DNA of 64,000 bases, from positions 186,001 through 250,000 of the forward strand of contig NZ_ABJL02000002.1 in NCBI RefSeq assembly GCF_000172175.1, in the 5' to 3' direction. The notes below the pieces were generated by a model. That model worked only from the letters and a program-made list of their open reading frames with translations. It searched no databases and had not been told where the DNA came from. Below, piece after piece: positions 1 to 8,051 of this stretch. Source of the DNA: Bacteroides intestinalis DSM 17393. GTDB taxonomy: Bacteria; Bacteroidota; Bacteroidia; Bacteroidales; Bacteroidaceae. Position 1 is the stretch's first letter. Each line of letters begins with the position of its first letter. The translations under genes were made by a program, and so were the position numbers.

Positions 1-288
1 CCACTTGCCATCAGCACGGGTTTGCATCAAATGGGGCTTGAACATAGTCTTTGCCCGTCCCCACGGACCAAAGTCGGAATTCACATAGGCAAATCCATTA
101 GCTACGCTAAACCACTTCTCTCCGTCGGGACTCCAAGCAAACTTCAGGCCGCTGCGTCCATCACGGTTCGAATAGGAAAAAAGGTACACCTGATTCGGTT
201 CATTCGTCACGCCCTCCACCTTTGCCTGCACAGGGAAGACAAAAGACAGAAGTAAACATACACTTAAAAATCTAATCAATCTGTTCAT
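1..288 (-). CDS. Secreted GH43-like beta-propeller protein (5' part only)
   Basis: This gene runs off the left edge; only the first 96 codons are present. The start is the ATG at 288, followed by a Sec signal peptide (hydrophobic residues 4-20, ending near PVQA). The mature part begins with a blade-like stretch (VYLFSYSN, then FAWSPDGEKW) that resembles the first blade of the GH43-type modules in the next two genes (YLFTYF, then YFAVS-DGYTF). I infer a third member of the same propeller group, secreted to the periplasm or surface. It lies 16 bp downstream of the GH97-GH43 gene and is the last visible gene of an operon starting at 5193. No catalytic residues are in the visible part, so activity cannot be assigned. 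Confidence 0.72.
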   Translation of the reverse strand, partial: MNRLIRFLSVCLLLSFVFPVQAKVEGVTNEPNQVYLFSYSNRDGRSGLKFAWSPDGEKWFSVANGFAYVNSDFGPWGRAKTMFKPHLMQTRADGKW

Positions 289-304
289 GGTATTATTTAT
301 CGGG

Positions 305-3232
305 TTATTTGTTTTTCCAGTACTTTCTCAGCTTCTCAGCCTCTTTCTTAGTGATGTGGATTACTGCTCCATGTTTCGGTGACGAGAAGTTAGTCGCCTT
401 CATCACACCTTCATTGAAGTGTCCCAGATCTTTGAAGTTCACAAAATCAGTGGTTTCACTGAAACCGAAATTATGAGGATTGATACCATAGATGTCATAC
501 ATTACCACCCATTTGTCTTCGCCAATGCGCTTCCACATGTTAGGAGCTTCGCAGGCTTTCGGCTCCGGATCTACCCATTCCGGCAGGTAAGTATATCCAC
601 GGTTGATATATTTCGAAACGGCTTGTTTGATGCCCGGTGTTCCGTCGTGAGCGACGTAGAACATGTGATACTTATCACCTACTTTCGTGATATCAGCATC
701 GATAGCTGATTTGGTAGCATCGGGATATTGGAACAACAAGCGGGGTTCTGTTTCCAGACCGTCGAAGTCTTCGTTTACATAAGCATAGTACAGCATATTC
801 CGTGCATTGCCCATGCGCATGGTGAAGTAGATCATTATTCTGCCTGCATGTTCATCGTAGACCAGTTCAGGTGCCCAAGCACAACCGATCTCATCATATC
901 CGGGGAAAGTCTTGTCAATACGGACCACATGGTGTGTCCAGTTTACAAGGTCTTTTGATTTCATCAGGACAAAACCACGGTTGTTGCCCCAGCCGTATTT
1001 GGCTCCATCACGCTCCCACTCGGTGTTGCGCAGACCTTTCTGCTGGGCAAAGATGTGCAGGTCGGTCATGGCAATGTAGAAAGTACCATCCGGTGCACGA
1101 TAGATATGCGGATCACGGATACCTTTCTGTTCGGCAATCGTATCACCGGCAATAATGGGCTGACCGTTATTTACATCCGTAAATGTATATCCGTCATCAC
1201 TGACTGCGAAATATAAACTATGTGTATCATCTTTGAAATAGGTAAACAGATAGGCTCCCATTTCCTTTTCATTCGTTTTCCAATCCTGAACCAGTACGGC
1301 ACCACCTTGCGGTTGGAGGGTCAGTTGGAATTTGCCGTCAGCTTTCAGTTTCAGAGTTTGCAACTGAGGTTGCAGTTCTTTATCATCATTATAGAATGAA
1401 AGAGTCTGTCCTGCCAGCATAGGCAATTCGAGTTTCAGTTTCAGCACTTCTTTTGTACCGTTAACAGCCGCTACATACCATTGCTTACCGTGACGACGTG
1501 CAACGACTGCATATTTTCCAGGATAACCATCAATAAAGCGTGTTTCATCCCATGTAGTAGGCACCTGTTTCATAAAGTCCAGGCAAACTTGCGGGGCATC
1601 TGTCAGATTGTTGGGTGCCAAAGCATAATTCTGAATAGGGTTCTGGAACAATACAGCTGTTGCTAACTGGAATACATCCGTCGTGCGACGGGTAGTTCCG
1701 CCATTGTTTCCCCGGTTCAAACGCTTGTTCAGGAAAGTACCGCCAAATTCCATGCAGCCTACCGCATTACGGATAAAGGGATGCAGGCAGGCATTGAAAG
1801 CTTCTTCATCACAGAAATGTTGATTGAAAATCAGATTCTCGGAAGCCAGTACCGCTTCGCTGCCTACATAGTTGGGATACATCCGCTCCCATCCGCGAGG
1901 CACTGTACAGCCGTGGAAGATTACCATCAGACCATGATCGTCAGCATCACTCAGAATACCTTCGTACAAACGCATGGTTTCCTGTTTGTCTCCACCGAAG
2001 AAATCTACCTTGATACCTTTCACACCCTGCTCCTGAAGCCATTTCATTTCACGCTTGCGGATAATCGGATCATCCATCATATTGACGGGACCTTGCTCGA
2101 TATCATTCCAATAACCGCTTGAACTGTACCACAGGAATACATCTACTCCCTTGCCTTGTGCATAGTCGATGAGGGATTCCATACGCTTATGGCCGATTTT
2201 CGTATCCCACCAGTTGTCAATCAACACGTATTCATACCCCATTGCAGCAGCCAGATCAACATAACGCACCTGGTCATCATAATTAATACTACCGTCCTGC
2301 CAAAGTATCCAGCTCCAGGTACCACGCCCCATCTGATAATCATGTTCCGTCTCATACAGCGGTTCCACTACATCCCAGATAACAGTGGTTTCTACAATAG
2401 ACTTCAATGTCTCACCTACCGTAATCGTACGCCAAGGGGTAGAACCCGGTAAAGCGAAAGCGGGGGCAACTGTTCCGTTACCATTATTCTCTTCAGCCAT
2501 CGGAAAAGCTACCGTATACAGATTTCCTTCTGTTACATCGCTCAGGCGCGAACCGCAATAGCGACTGTCTACTCCTGTCTCACTGACAAGCACCCAGCCA
2601 TTATCTCCTACGCGGAACAGGCAGGGGAAAGTATATCCGTGTCCGTATTGCGAACGGACATCCATCGGGGCATCCGCCTTATATTCTTCTTCATAACTCG
2701 GTTTTGTCCGCTTCCAGCCTATCATGGCGTCACTTTGCGGACACATGAAGGTAGTAGTCTGTTCAGGAAAACGAAAACCGGTTGCTTCGCTGTTCACAAC
2801 AAGGCTTCCCCGTTCGCCCTGGCGGGGCAACGTATAGCGGAAAGCAACGTCATTATTGCTCACACGGAAGATTACGTCCATCTTCTGCCCTTTTGCATTG
2901 ACAAAGGCACATACCAGTTCATTGGCCTGATAATGTATCTTGGAAGCTTTGATACGCGATTGCGTGTAAACGGTATCAATTTTCCTTTCTTCATGCCCGG
3001 TCAGTTTCATTGCTTTCGCAAAGTCTCCCACATTGGTCTCCAGACCCAACGGAGATGATTCCAGCATCTGTTTCCCGTTATAGGCGAGAGAATACAATGC
3101 TTCCTTCCCTTCCGGGCACGAAACGGTTAGTTGCAATTTACCGTCAGGTCCGTTGACGGTAACATTTTGTGCTGTCAGCGGTAAGGCTACCACCATACAT
3201 AAAAAAGCTAATCCCTTCAGTTTGTTTCTCAT
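305..3232 (-). CDS. Two-enzyme fusion: GH97 glycosidase followed by GH43-like propeller
   Basis: The start is the ATG at 3232; the in-frame TTG at 3238 is less likely. A Sec signal (ends near LTAQ) precedes a GH97 N-terminal beta-sandwich (about 25-290), a (beta/alpha)8 catalytic domain (about 300-545) and a GH97 C-terminal sandwich (about 555-650). The motif GIKVDFFGG near residue 410 carries Asp at the nucleophile position of retaining GH97 enzymes, which favours alpha-galactosidase or beta-L-arabinopyranosidase over the inverting SusB type. Residues about 660-975 form a second enzyme, a GH43-like five-blade propeller: RDPH gives the base near 707, AIDADI the pKa-modulating Asp near 845, and CEAPN the acid Glu near 895. 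GH97 proteins usually end near residue 650, so the fusion is unusual. The gene is second in the operon after the double GH43, with a 29-bp gap. In an arabinogalactan locus it may remove two adjacent side-chain sugars. Confidence 0.88.
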   Translation of the reverse strand: MRNKLKGLAFLCMVVALPLTAQNVTVNGPDGKLQLTVSCPEGKEALYSLAYNGKQMLESSPLGLETNVGDFAKAMKLTGHEERKIDTVYTQSRIKASKIHYQANELVCAFVNAKGQKMDVIFRVSNNDVAFRYTLPRQGERGSLVVNSEATGFRFPEQTTTFMCPQSDAMIGWKRTKPSYEEEYKADAPMDVRSQYGHGYTFPCLFRVGDNGWVLVSETGVDSRYCGSRLSDVTEGNLYTVAFPMAEENNGNGTVAPAFALPGSTPWRTITVGETLKSIVETTVIWDVVEPLYETEHDYQMGRGTWSWILWQDGSINYDDQVRYVDLAAAMGYEYVLIDNWWDTKIGHKRMESLIDYAQGKGVDVFLWYSSSGYWNDIEQGPVNMMDDPIIRKREMKWLQEQGVKGIKVDFFGGDKQETMRLYEGILSDADDHGLMVIFHGCTVPRGWERMYPNYVGSEAVLASENLIFNQHFCDEEAFNACLHPFIRNAVGCMEFGGTFLNKRLNRGNNGGTTRRTTDVFQLATAVLFQNPIQNYALAPNNLTDAPQVCLDFMKQVPTTWDETRFIDGYPGKYAVVARRHGKQWYVAAVNGTKEVLKLKLELPMLAGQTLSFYNDDKELQPQLQTLKLKADGKFQLTLQPQGGAVLVQDWKTNEKEMGAYLFTYFKDDTHSLYFAVSDDGYTFTDVNNGQPIIAGDTIAEQKGIRDPHIYRAPDGTFYIAMTDLHIFAQQKGLRNTEWERDGAKYGWGNNRGFVLMKSKDLVNWTHHVVRIDKTFPGYDEIGCAWAPELVYDEHAGRIMIYFTMRMGNARNMLYYAYVNEDFDGLETEPRLLFQYPDATKSAIDADITKVGDKYHMFYVAHDGTPGIKQAVSKYINRGYTYLPEWVDPEPKACEAPNMWKRIGEDKWVVMYDIYGINPHNFGFSETTDFVNFKDLGHFNEGVMKATNFSSPKHGAVIHITKKEAEKLRKYWKNK

Positions 3233-3247
3233 GATCAAATAATTATT

Positions 3248-3268
3248 TCAATTGTCAACTGTCAATTG
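3248..3268. repeat. Three tandem 7-bp units (TCAATTG / TCAACTG / TCAATTG)
   Basis: Three head-to-tail 7-mers lie in the gap between the double GH43 and GH97-GH43 genes and include the last codons and stop of the upstream gene. The unit is nearly palindromic, so the block can also fold on itself. No function is visible; it may be a slipped-strand repeat. Confidence 0.75.
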
Positions 3269-5193
3269 TTTGTTATTACCCGTTTAATCGTTCCGTCTTC
3301 ATTGAATTCCATACGGTCAATGCATACTTCCCGATGCGTACCCGGACCATCTTTCAGGAAGTTCTTATTAATACGATGATAAACGATATACCACTCATCC
3401 GTACCCGGAATTTGTAACACTGCATTGTGTGCAGGACCGTAGATTTGTTTCTCCGGATTCTGAATCAGTACAATCGGATCTTTAGCTACCTCAATAGGTC
3501 CAAGCGGCGATTTAGATGTGCCGTAAGCCACGTGGTAGTTGGGTGAGCCAGTGTCATCTACCGACCACATAAAATAATAAAGTCCGTTACGGTAAAATAC
3601 ATAAGGAGCTTCACGGAATGCATAATCCTGCAAGGTTCCTCCTTCGGGAGTCATTACCGTAAGTGTTTTCTTCTTGATGGAAATCATGTCTTTGTTCAGT
3701 TCGGCGCCGGCCATGTAGCCATTTCCCCAATACAGATAAGGTTTACCGGATACAGGATCGGTGAAGACATCCACGTCTATCTGCTGTCCGTGTCCTACGG
3801 GAGAGTCTGTAATGATGGGCTGTCCCAGATCGGTAAACGGTCCGACAGGTGAGTCGGCCATTGCTACGCCGATTTGCTTTCCTCCGCCTTTGGCGGGATT
3901 GCCGCTATAATAAAAGAAGTACTTGTATTCTCCCTTGATGAGTTTTTCCTCAATACACGGTGCCCAGGCATTTCCATTCGCCCAAGGTACCTGTTCGGAT
4001 TTCAAATCCAGCATAACGCCTTCATAGTTCCAGTTCTTCAGGTCGGTTGAAGAAAAAACAGTGAAATACCATCCACCCCAACCGGGTTGTCCGTCTGTTG
4101 TGGAATAGATATAATATTTCTTTGTCTTGTTTGAGTATAAGATTTCAGGGTCGGCATGAAATCCGGGCAATACAGGATTGTTCGGTATTGCCCCCAATTC
4201 GACAGGCTTGCCCCATTTATCCGTGATACGGATCAATTCATCGCGTGTGATAGGAATAATCGTTCCGTGGCGGGGATGGAAGTTCATCTTCACCTCACTG
4301 TCTATCACTTTGAAGTTCTTCAGGTCGGTAGTTTCCGTAAACTGATATTTGCCTTTCATGTATACATCATACATTAATATATACTTATCCTGATTTATCA
4401 GTTTAAATGTGCCGGCACCTTCCACAGCATCCTTTGTTTGCTGCTTGTAATCCGGTTCTTCTTTCCACTGGCCGGAAGTCAGTGAACGGGTGGTTGCCAC
4501 TTTAATGCCGTTTCCATGTCCTTCTGTCTTATAGAACAGGTGGAAAACACCGTCTTTATAGACAATATCCCCGTCGATACATGATTTCTTATTCTCCGGA
4601 ATGAAGAGTGGCTTCGGTTCACCAATCAGATCTGTAAAGTCGTCATTGGCATACGCATAGTAGATGATATCGGCTCCACCGGCATACTGCATAGACCAGT
4701 ACACCATATATTTTCCGGCTTCAGGGTCGAAAACCGTCTGCGGTGCCCAAACACGTTTCAGCTTTTCCTGTCCTTTATAGCGTTTCTGCATGTTGATGAT
4801 GGAATGCGTCCAGTTTACAAGGTCATTGGACTTCAGCAGCACCATCGCACGGTTTGAATCCCAACCATTGTCAGATACCATATCTGTCACCACCATATAA
4901 AAGGTATGACCATCCTGACTTCTCAGAATATGCGGATCGCGCACACCACCGGTCGAACTGATCACTTTCGAATCAAGAACGGGCTTACCGTCATTCAGCG
5001 CCCAATATGTATATCCATCCATACTTACGGCATAACATACAGCTTCTTCACTGATGTGGTTACCTGTAAAGTAGGTAAACAAATAAGCCACATAATCTTT
5101 TTCAACGATAGGATGTTGTTGGGAAAAAGAAGGCAATGTCATTGCCAACATTAAACTAATAGCAACTGCAAAATGTCTCATAGTATTCCTCAT
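3262..5193 (-). CDS. Double GH43 family protein (two propeller modules in tandem)
   Basis: ATG at 5193 is chosen over the in-frame GTG at 5202. A Sec signal (to about residue 25) is followed by two complete GH43-like propellers. Module 1 (about 30-320) has RDPH (base Asp near 86), CIDGDI (Asp near 207) and VEGAG (acid Glu near 258). Module 2 (about 338-640) has HADPE (base Asp near 348), QIDVDVF (Asp near 473) and REAPY (acid Glu near 528), so both look catalytically complete. Module 1 is the same type as the C-terminal half of the next gene; module 2 is a different GH43 branch. Typical targets are alpha-L-arabinofuranose, beta-xylose or beta-galactose side chains; the linkage cannot be read from sequence. 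This is the first gene of an operon with its own promoter and a shared upstream motif. Confidence 0.88.
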   Translation of the reverse strand: MRNTMRHFAVAISLMLAMTLPSFSQQHPIVEKDYVAYLFTYFTGNHISEEAVCYAVSMDGYTYWALNDGKPVLDSKVISSTGGVRDPHILRSQDGHTFYMVVTDMVSDNGWDSNRAMVLLKSNDLVNWTHSIINMQKRYKGQEKLKRVWAPQTVFDPEAGKYMVYWSMQYAGGADIIYYAYANDDFTDLIGEPKPLFIPENKKSCIDGDIVYKDGVFHLFYKTEGHGNGIKVATTRSLTSGQWKEEPDYKQQTKDAVEGAGTFKLINQDKYILMYDVYMKGKYQFTETTDLKNFKVIDSEVKMNFHPRHGTIIPITRDELIRITDKWGKPVELGAIPNNPVLPGFHADPEILYSNKTKKYYIYSTTDGQPGWGGWYFTVFSSTDLKNWNYEGVMLDLKSEQVPWANGNAWAPCIEEKLIKGEYKYFFYYSGNPAKGGGKQIGVAMADSPVGPFTDLGQPIITDSPVGHGQQIDVDVFTDPVSGKPYLYWGNGYMAGAELNKDMISIKKKTLTVMTPEGGTLQDYAFREAPYVFYRNGLYYFMWSVDDTGSPNYHVAYGTSKSPLGPIEVAKDPIVLIQNPEKQIYGPAHNAVLQIPGTDEWYIVYHRINKNFLKDGPGTHREVCIDRMEFNEDGTIKRVITNN

Positions 5194-5218
5194 AAAATTC
5201 ACGTTAGTTATTGGGTGT

Positions 5219-5226
5219 CAAAAATA
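5219..5226 (-). promoter_or_regulatory. -7 promoter box of the double-GH43 operon
   Basis: On the minus strand the sequence reads TATTTTTG, matching the Bacteroidetes -7 consensus TAnnTTTG, about 26 bp before the ATG at 5193. The shared motif A (5246-5289) begins 20 bp further upstream. Confidence 0.55.
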
Positions 5227-5245
5227 CACATAAAAAAGGAAATAT

Positions 5246-5289
5246 ACTACTACGAATCATGCAAAAAGGGAATAATTTTGTGTCATTTC
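5246..5289 (-). promoter_or_regulatory. Motif A, copy 1: candidate activator site
   Basis: Plus-strand reading: ACTACTAC, then GAAT, TGCAAAA, GGA and finally GTCATTTC. The same order and spacing occurs at 9362-9404 upstream of the GH154-like operon, and weaker versions lie before two SusC genes (18297 and 32511). Each begins 19-21 bp beyond the -7 box. I infer a binding site for a hybrid two-component regulator. Confidence 0.5.
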
Positions 5290-5321
5290 ATTAAAAAACA
5301 AAGATTTACCCACTTATCTAT

Positions 5322-5358
5322 AAAAAAATGGAGTTTGTCGGCAAAACAAACTCCATTT
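5322..5358 (-). terminator. Intrinsic terminator after the GH105 gene
   Basis: A perfect 13-bp stem (5326-5338 with 5346-5358) closes a 7-nt loop. On the minus strand it is followed by a run of seven T. It lies 25 bp past the GH105 stop and separates GH105 from the double-GH43 operon. Confidence 0.88.
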
Positions 5359-5382
5359 CGTATTTCAATTAAAAACGAATGT

Positions 5383-6507
5383 TCAATCCAAGAAACGTAC
5401 CATTTCACAAGCAGCCAATAAGAATGCTCCCACTCCAAAGTTAGCTGTTGAATTGGCATCTACCACCTGCCCCGGAATTGCCTTTTCTCCGATAGGCTGC
5501 ACATAACCGATACGTCCATCCGGCTGTAAAGCAACAGTCGTTAGATATTTCCAGGCTTTTTCTACTACAGGCTGATAAGTAGCCTTATCCAAAAGGCCGT
5601 TATTCATACCCCACAGCAGACCATAGGTAAAGAAAGCAGTGCCACTGGTTTCCGGTCCGGGTGCATGTTCCGGATCAAGCAAACTCCGTGTCCAGTATCC
5701 TTCCGGTTGTTGACAGGCAGCCACAGCTTTTGCCATTGTCTGAAAACGATCTATATATTCCTGACGGTATTTATCTGTTTCAGGTAAATCCTTTAATACT
5801 TTAGCCAGTGCCGCAAGCACCCAGCCGTCTCCGCGTGCCCAAAAGTCTTTCTTACCGTTCGCACTTTTATGTTTGGGATAGATATATTTCCCGTCACGGT
5901 AATACAGGGCATCTTCGGGATCATACATCAAGCTATCGGCAAATACCCAATATTCATGCAGTTTGTCCAGATAAAGCGGATTACCGGTTATCTTATATAG
6001 TTTAGTCATAACGGGCATCACCATATAGAGTCCATCGGCCCACCACCAATAATCGTTCTTATCCGTACTCATCTGATATTCCATCACTTCGCGGGCACGG
6101 GCTATTTTCTGAGTATCCGGCTCTATGTTATATAAATCTGCATACGTCTGGAAGCAAATCTGGTAATCACCGAAAAGCACATACTCATTACTTTCACCGT
6201 AGCTGTATTTCCACTCGGCTTTATTGTCCGATTTGGCGCCTTTCCATTCATTGTGCTCTGCCCAAGCCTTGGAATAATCCATGAAAGCAGTATCTCCAGT
6301 CAGGAAGAACGCTTCCATATTACCTGTATGATAGGCGGCATTGTCCCAGAATGAACGCCCATGCTTCGGATTCTGTTCCTGCCAATAGTTATTCACTTTA
6401 TAAATAATATCCACAACTTCTTTAGCCTCATCTTTTGGAGCCGCACAAGCCAACAGCCCACTCAGACAAAAAGCTAAAAGTATCACATTTCCCAAAAATG
6501 TTTTCAT
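5383..6507 (-). CDS. GH105 unsaturated uronyl hydrolase, lipoprotein
   Basis: GH105 enzymes remove the 4,5-unsaturated uronic acid that a polysaccharide lyase leaves at a non-reducing end. The protein (374 aa, normal for the family) is an (alpha/alpha)6 barrel. Visible hallmarks are NDYWWWADGLYM with the catalytic Asp near residue 158 (equivalent to Asp143 of YteR), DFWARGDGW and PETSGTAFF. The N-terminus ends in a lipobox (LLAC, Cys21), so it is probably lipid-anchored. It stands alone between a 249-bp upstream gap and the terminator at 5322-5358. The only lyase-like candidate nearby is the BNR_4 propeller at 6757-8046, so I infer the two act in sequence on rhamnose-capped glucuronate. Galacturonate-derived products are the alternative, as for YteR on rhamnogalacturonan. 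Confidence 0.9.
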   Translation of the reverse strand: MKTFLGNVILLAFCLSGLLACAAPKDEAKEVVDIIYKVNNYWQEQNPKHGRSFWDNAAYHTGNMEAFFLTGDTAFMDYSKAWAEHNEWKGAKSDNKAEWKYSYGESNEYVLFGDYQICFQTYADLYNIEPDTQKIARAREVMEYQMSTDKNDYWWWADGLYMVMPVMTKLYKITGNPLYLDKLHEYWVFADSLMYDPEDALYYRDGKYIYPKHKSANGKKDFWARGDGWVLAALAKVLKDLPETDKYRQEYIDRFQTMAKAVAACQQPEGYWTRSLLDPEHAPGPETSGTAFFTYGLLWGMNNGLLDKATYQPVVEKAWKYLTTVALQPDGRIGYVQPIGEKAIPGQVVDANSTANFGVGAFLLAACEMVRFLD

Positions 6508-6617
6508 ATATTTTTCTTTTTTTACTTAATTACTATACCACTCGTTATTATTCATAAAGGAAGACAAATTCAGATCTACTGAGTACCTCCTTGAAATTGT
6601 GTCCCGGAGTGAACCCT

Positions 6618-6672
6618 ATTCAGTCGTATACTGAATGCCATTCAGTCGTATACTTAACCCTATTCAGTCGTA
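6618..6672. repeat. ATTCAGTCGTA repeated three times at exact 22-bp spacing
   Basis: Copies start at 6618, 6640 and 6662. The first also pairs with CTGAAT just after it, giving a short inverted repeat. The array lies in the 249-bp gap (6508-6756) between the BNR_4 and GH105 genes, about 110 bp before the GH105 start. A period of about two helical turns on one DNA face fits a regulator site. No -7 box was recognised between the array and GH105. Confidence 0.8.
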
Positions 6673-6756
6673 ACCTCATTATCCCCCTCCCAGAAGGCAT
6701 TCTGAGTAAGGATTAAAGGGAGCCTGCCACTATAGTAAATTATATATGCACAAAAA

Positions 6757-8046
6757 TTAATTATTCACTTCCAGCACATATACCGGTTGAGGAGCAAATT
6801 CAACCATACGTTCACCATCACCTTGTTTAGTATGCTGCACAAAAAGATGGAGCCGGCGTTTCTGCTTCCATAGTTCCGTGTCATGCGAGGGTTCCCAGGC
6901 GTCTACCGCAAAGTCTGTCAGGTCTGTAATAGTCCATTTTCCAGTTCCCACAGCCTGAGCATGTGCCATCGACACTCTACTTCCCCGTTCTTCATCACGG
7001 AAGATGTAGAATATCTCGCCACCATCCACCACGATACGCGGGCGGGCAATTGGAATCATCTTTGTACCACCACCTTTCAGAGAAAAAGGAGTATGACGAT
7101 CGGAAACCTGGCGATTCTGCCACATTTGTCCATCGTGCCACACAATACGGTATTGCGGAACATCACTATCAGGATCGCGCCAATACGTGGCAATATAAGG
7201 ATTACCACTTGCATCTGCACTCATACTGGTCTGGTTGATGAGTTCTGAGTTTTGTGGAATACGGCAGGCATACTCTGCATTATTGTAACGAATAGGCAAA
7301 TCATATTTCTTGCCATTCGCCTTATACCACGTGACACCGTTATCATAGGAGCGGGCATAACAAAGATCATGATTAGTCTCCACATGCCATGTTTCGCGCC
7401 ATACCCACGACAGGTGTATGGTTCCCTGCTCATCTACATAAAGCTGCCAGTAGGCATTCCGCTGATCTTCACCATCTATCAGGACATCTTGTACGCGATA
7501 CCATTTTTTCTCTTTCACAGAATAGCGGTTCATCACCAGATTTCCCCTGCCGGAAGAACCGGAACGATAAACAAACAACAGATCGCCTCCATTCAACGGA
7601 TAGAACTCCGGATAAGTCACATTTCCCTCATCCACTCCGGTCATAGGCTCTTTATCACCCAGTTCCAGAGTATATGGAGCAGTGCTGCGACAATAATTCA
7701 GTTTATGTCCGTGATGGTCAAATGACAGATGCAAATAACCATCTCCGTCCAGCATCATGCTGATTATATTATGGGCATCCTTTACATTTCCCTTGTATTG
7801 TGTCCGTTGTAACGTCCATTGGTCAGAATTCAACTTCCGTTTGCCGAGCACCAGATAACCGTCCCCGTCATAATAACTTATATACTGTTCATCTCCTTGT
7901 GTCACAAGCGAGTTGTTCCTGAATACAGTCGTATTGACTGACGTTTGGCTATATCCGTTCCCCACTTCCACAAGACGGGACTGTTGCGCCCGGAGAGTGG
8001 AAAATACCAGGAGAATCAGAAAGAAAAAAAGAATGCGTTTATTCAT
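6757..8046 (-). CDS. Secreted BNR_4-type seven-blade propeller (putative rhamnosidase or lyase)
   Basis: The open frame extends to 8097, but the ATG at 8046 begins a clear signal peptide (MNKRILFFF, ending near LRAQ) and avoids overlap with the upstream gene. The mature part resembles the BNR_4 group, which includes PL24/PL25 ulvan lyases and the GH145 alpha-L-rhamnosidase-like propellers. The blade motif DGYLHLSFDHHGHKL (histidines near 111-114) matches the conserved histidine-bearing blade. Later blades carry GTIHLSWVWRET and RPRIVVDGGEIFYIFRDEE. It is 5 bp downstream of the GH154-like gene, so the pair is very likely co-transcribed. In this context it probably acts on the Rha-GlcA cap of arabinogalactan. 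Whether it hydrolyses or eliminates is not decidable here; the neighbouring GH105 favours elimination. Confidence 0.75.
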   Translation of the reverse strand: MNKRILFFFLILLVFSTLRAQQSRLVEVGNGYSQTSVNTTVFRNNSLVTQGDEQYISYYDGDGYLVLGKRKLNSDQWTLQRTQYKGNVKDAHNIISMMLDGDGYLHLSFDHHGHKLNYCRSTAPYTLELGDKEPMTGVDEGNVTYPEFYPLNGGDLLFVYRSGSSGRGNLVMNRYSVKEKKWYRVQDVLIDGEDQRNAYWQLYVDEQGTIHLSWVWRETWHVETNHDLCYARSYDNGVTWYKANGKKYDLPIRYNNAEYACRIPQNSELINQTSMSADASGNPYIATYWRDPDSDVPQYRIVWHDGQMWQNRQVSDRHTPFSLKGGGTKMIPIARPRIVVDGGEIFYIFRDEERGSRVSMAHAQAVGTGKWTITDLTDFAVDAWEPSHDTELWKQKRRLHLFVQHTKQGDGERMVEFAPQPVYVLEVNN

Positions 8047-8051
8047 AATTA

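Noticed and set aside
22..255. 77-aa plus-strand frame at the left edge
   Set aside because: It is antisense to the partial secreted propeller gene (1-288), which has a signal peptide and matches its neighbours.
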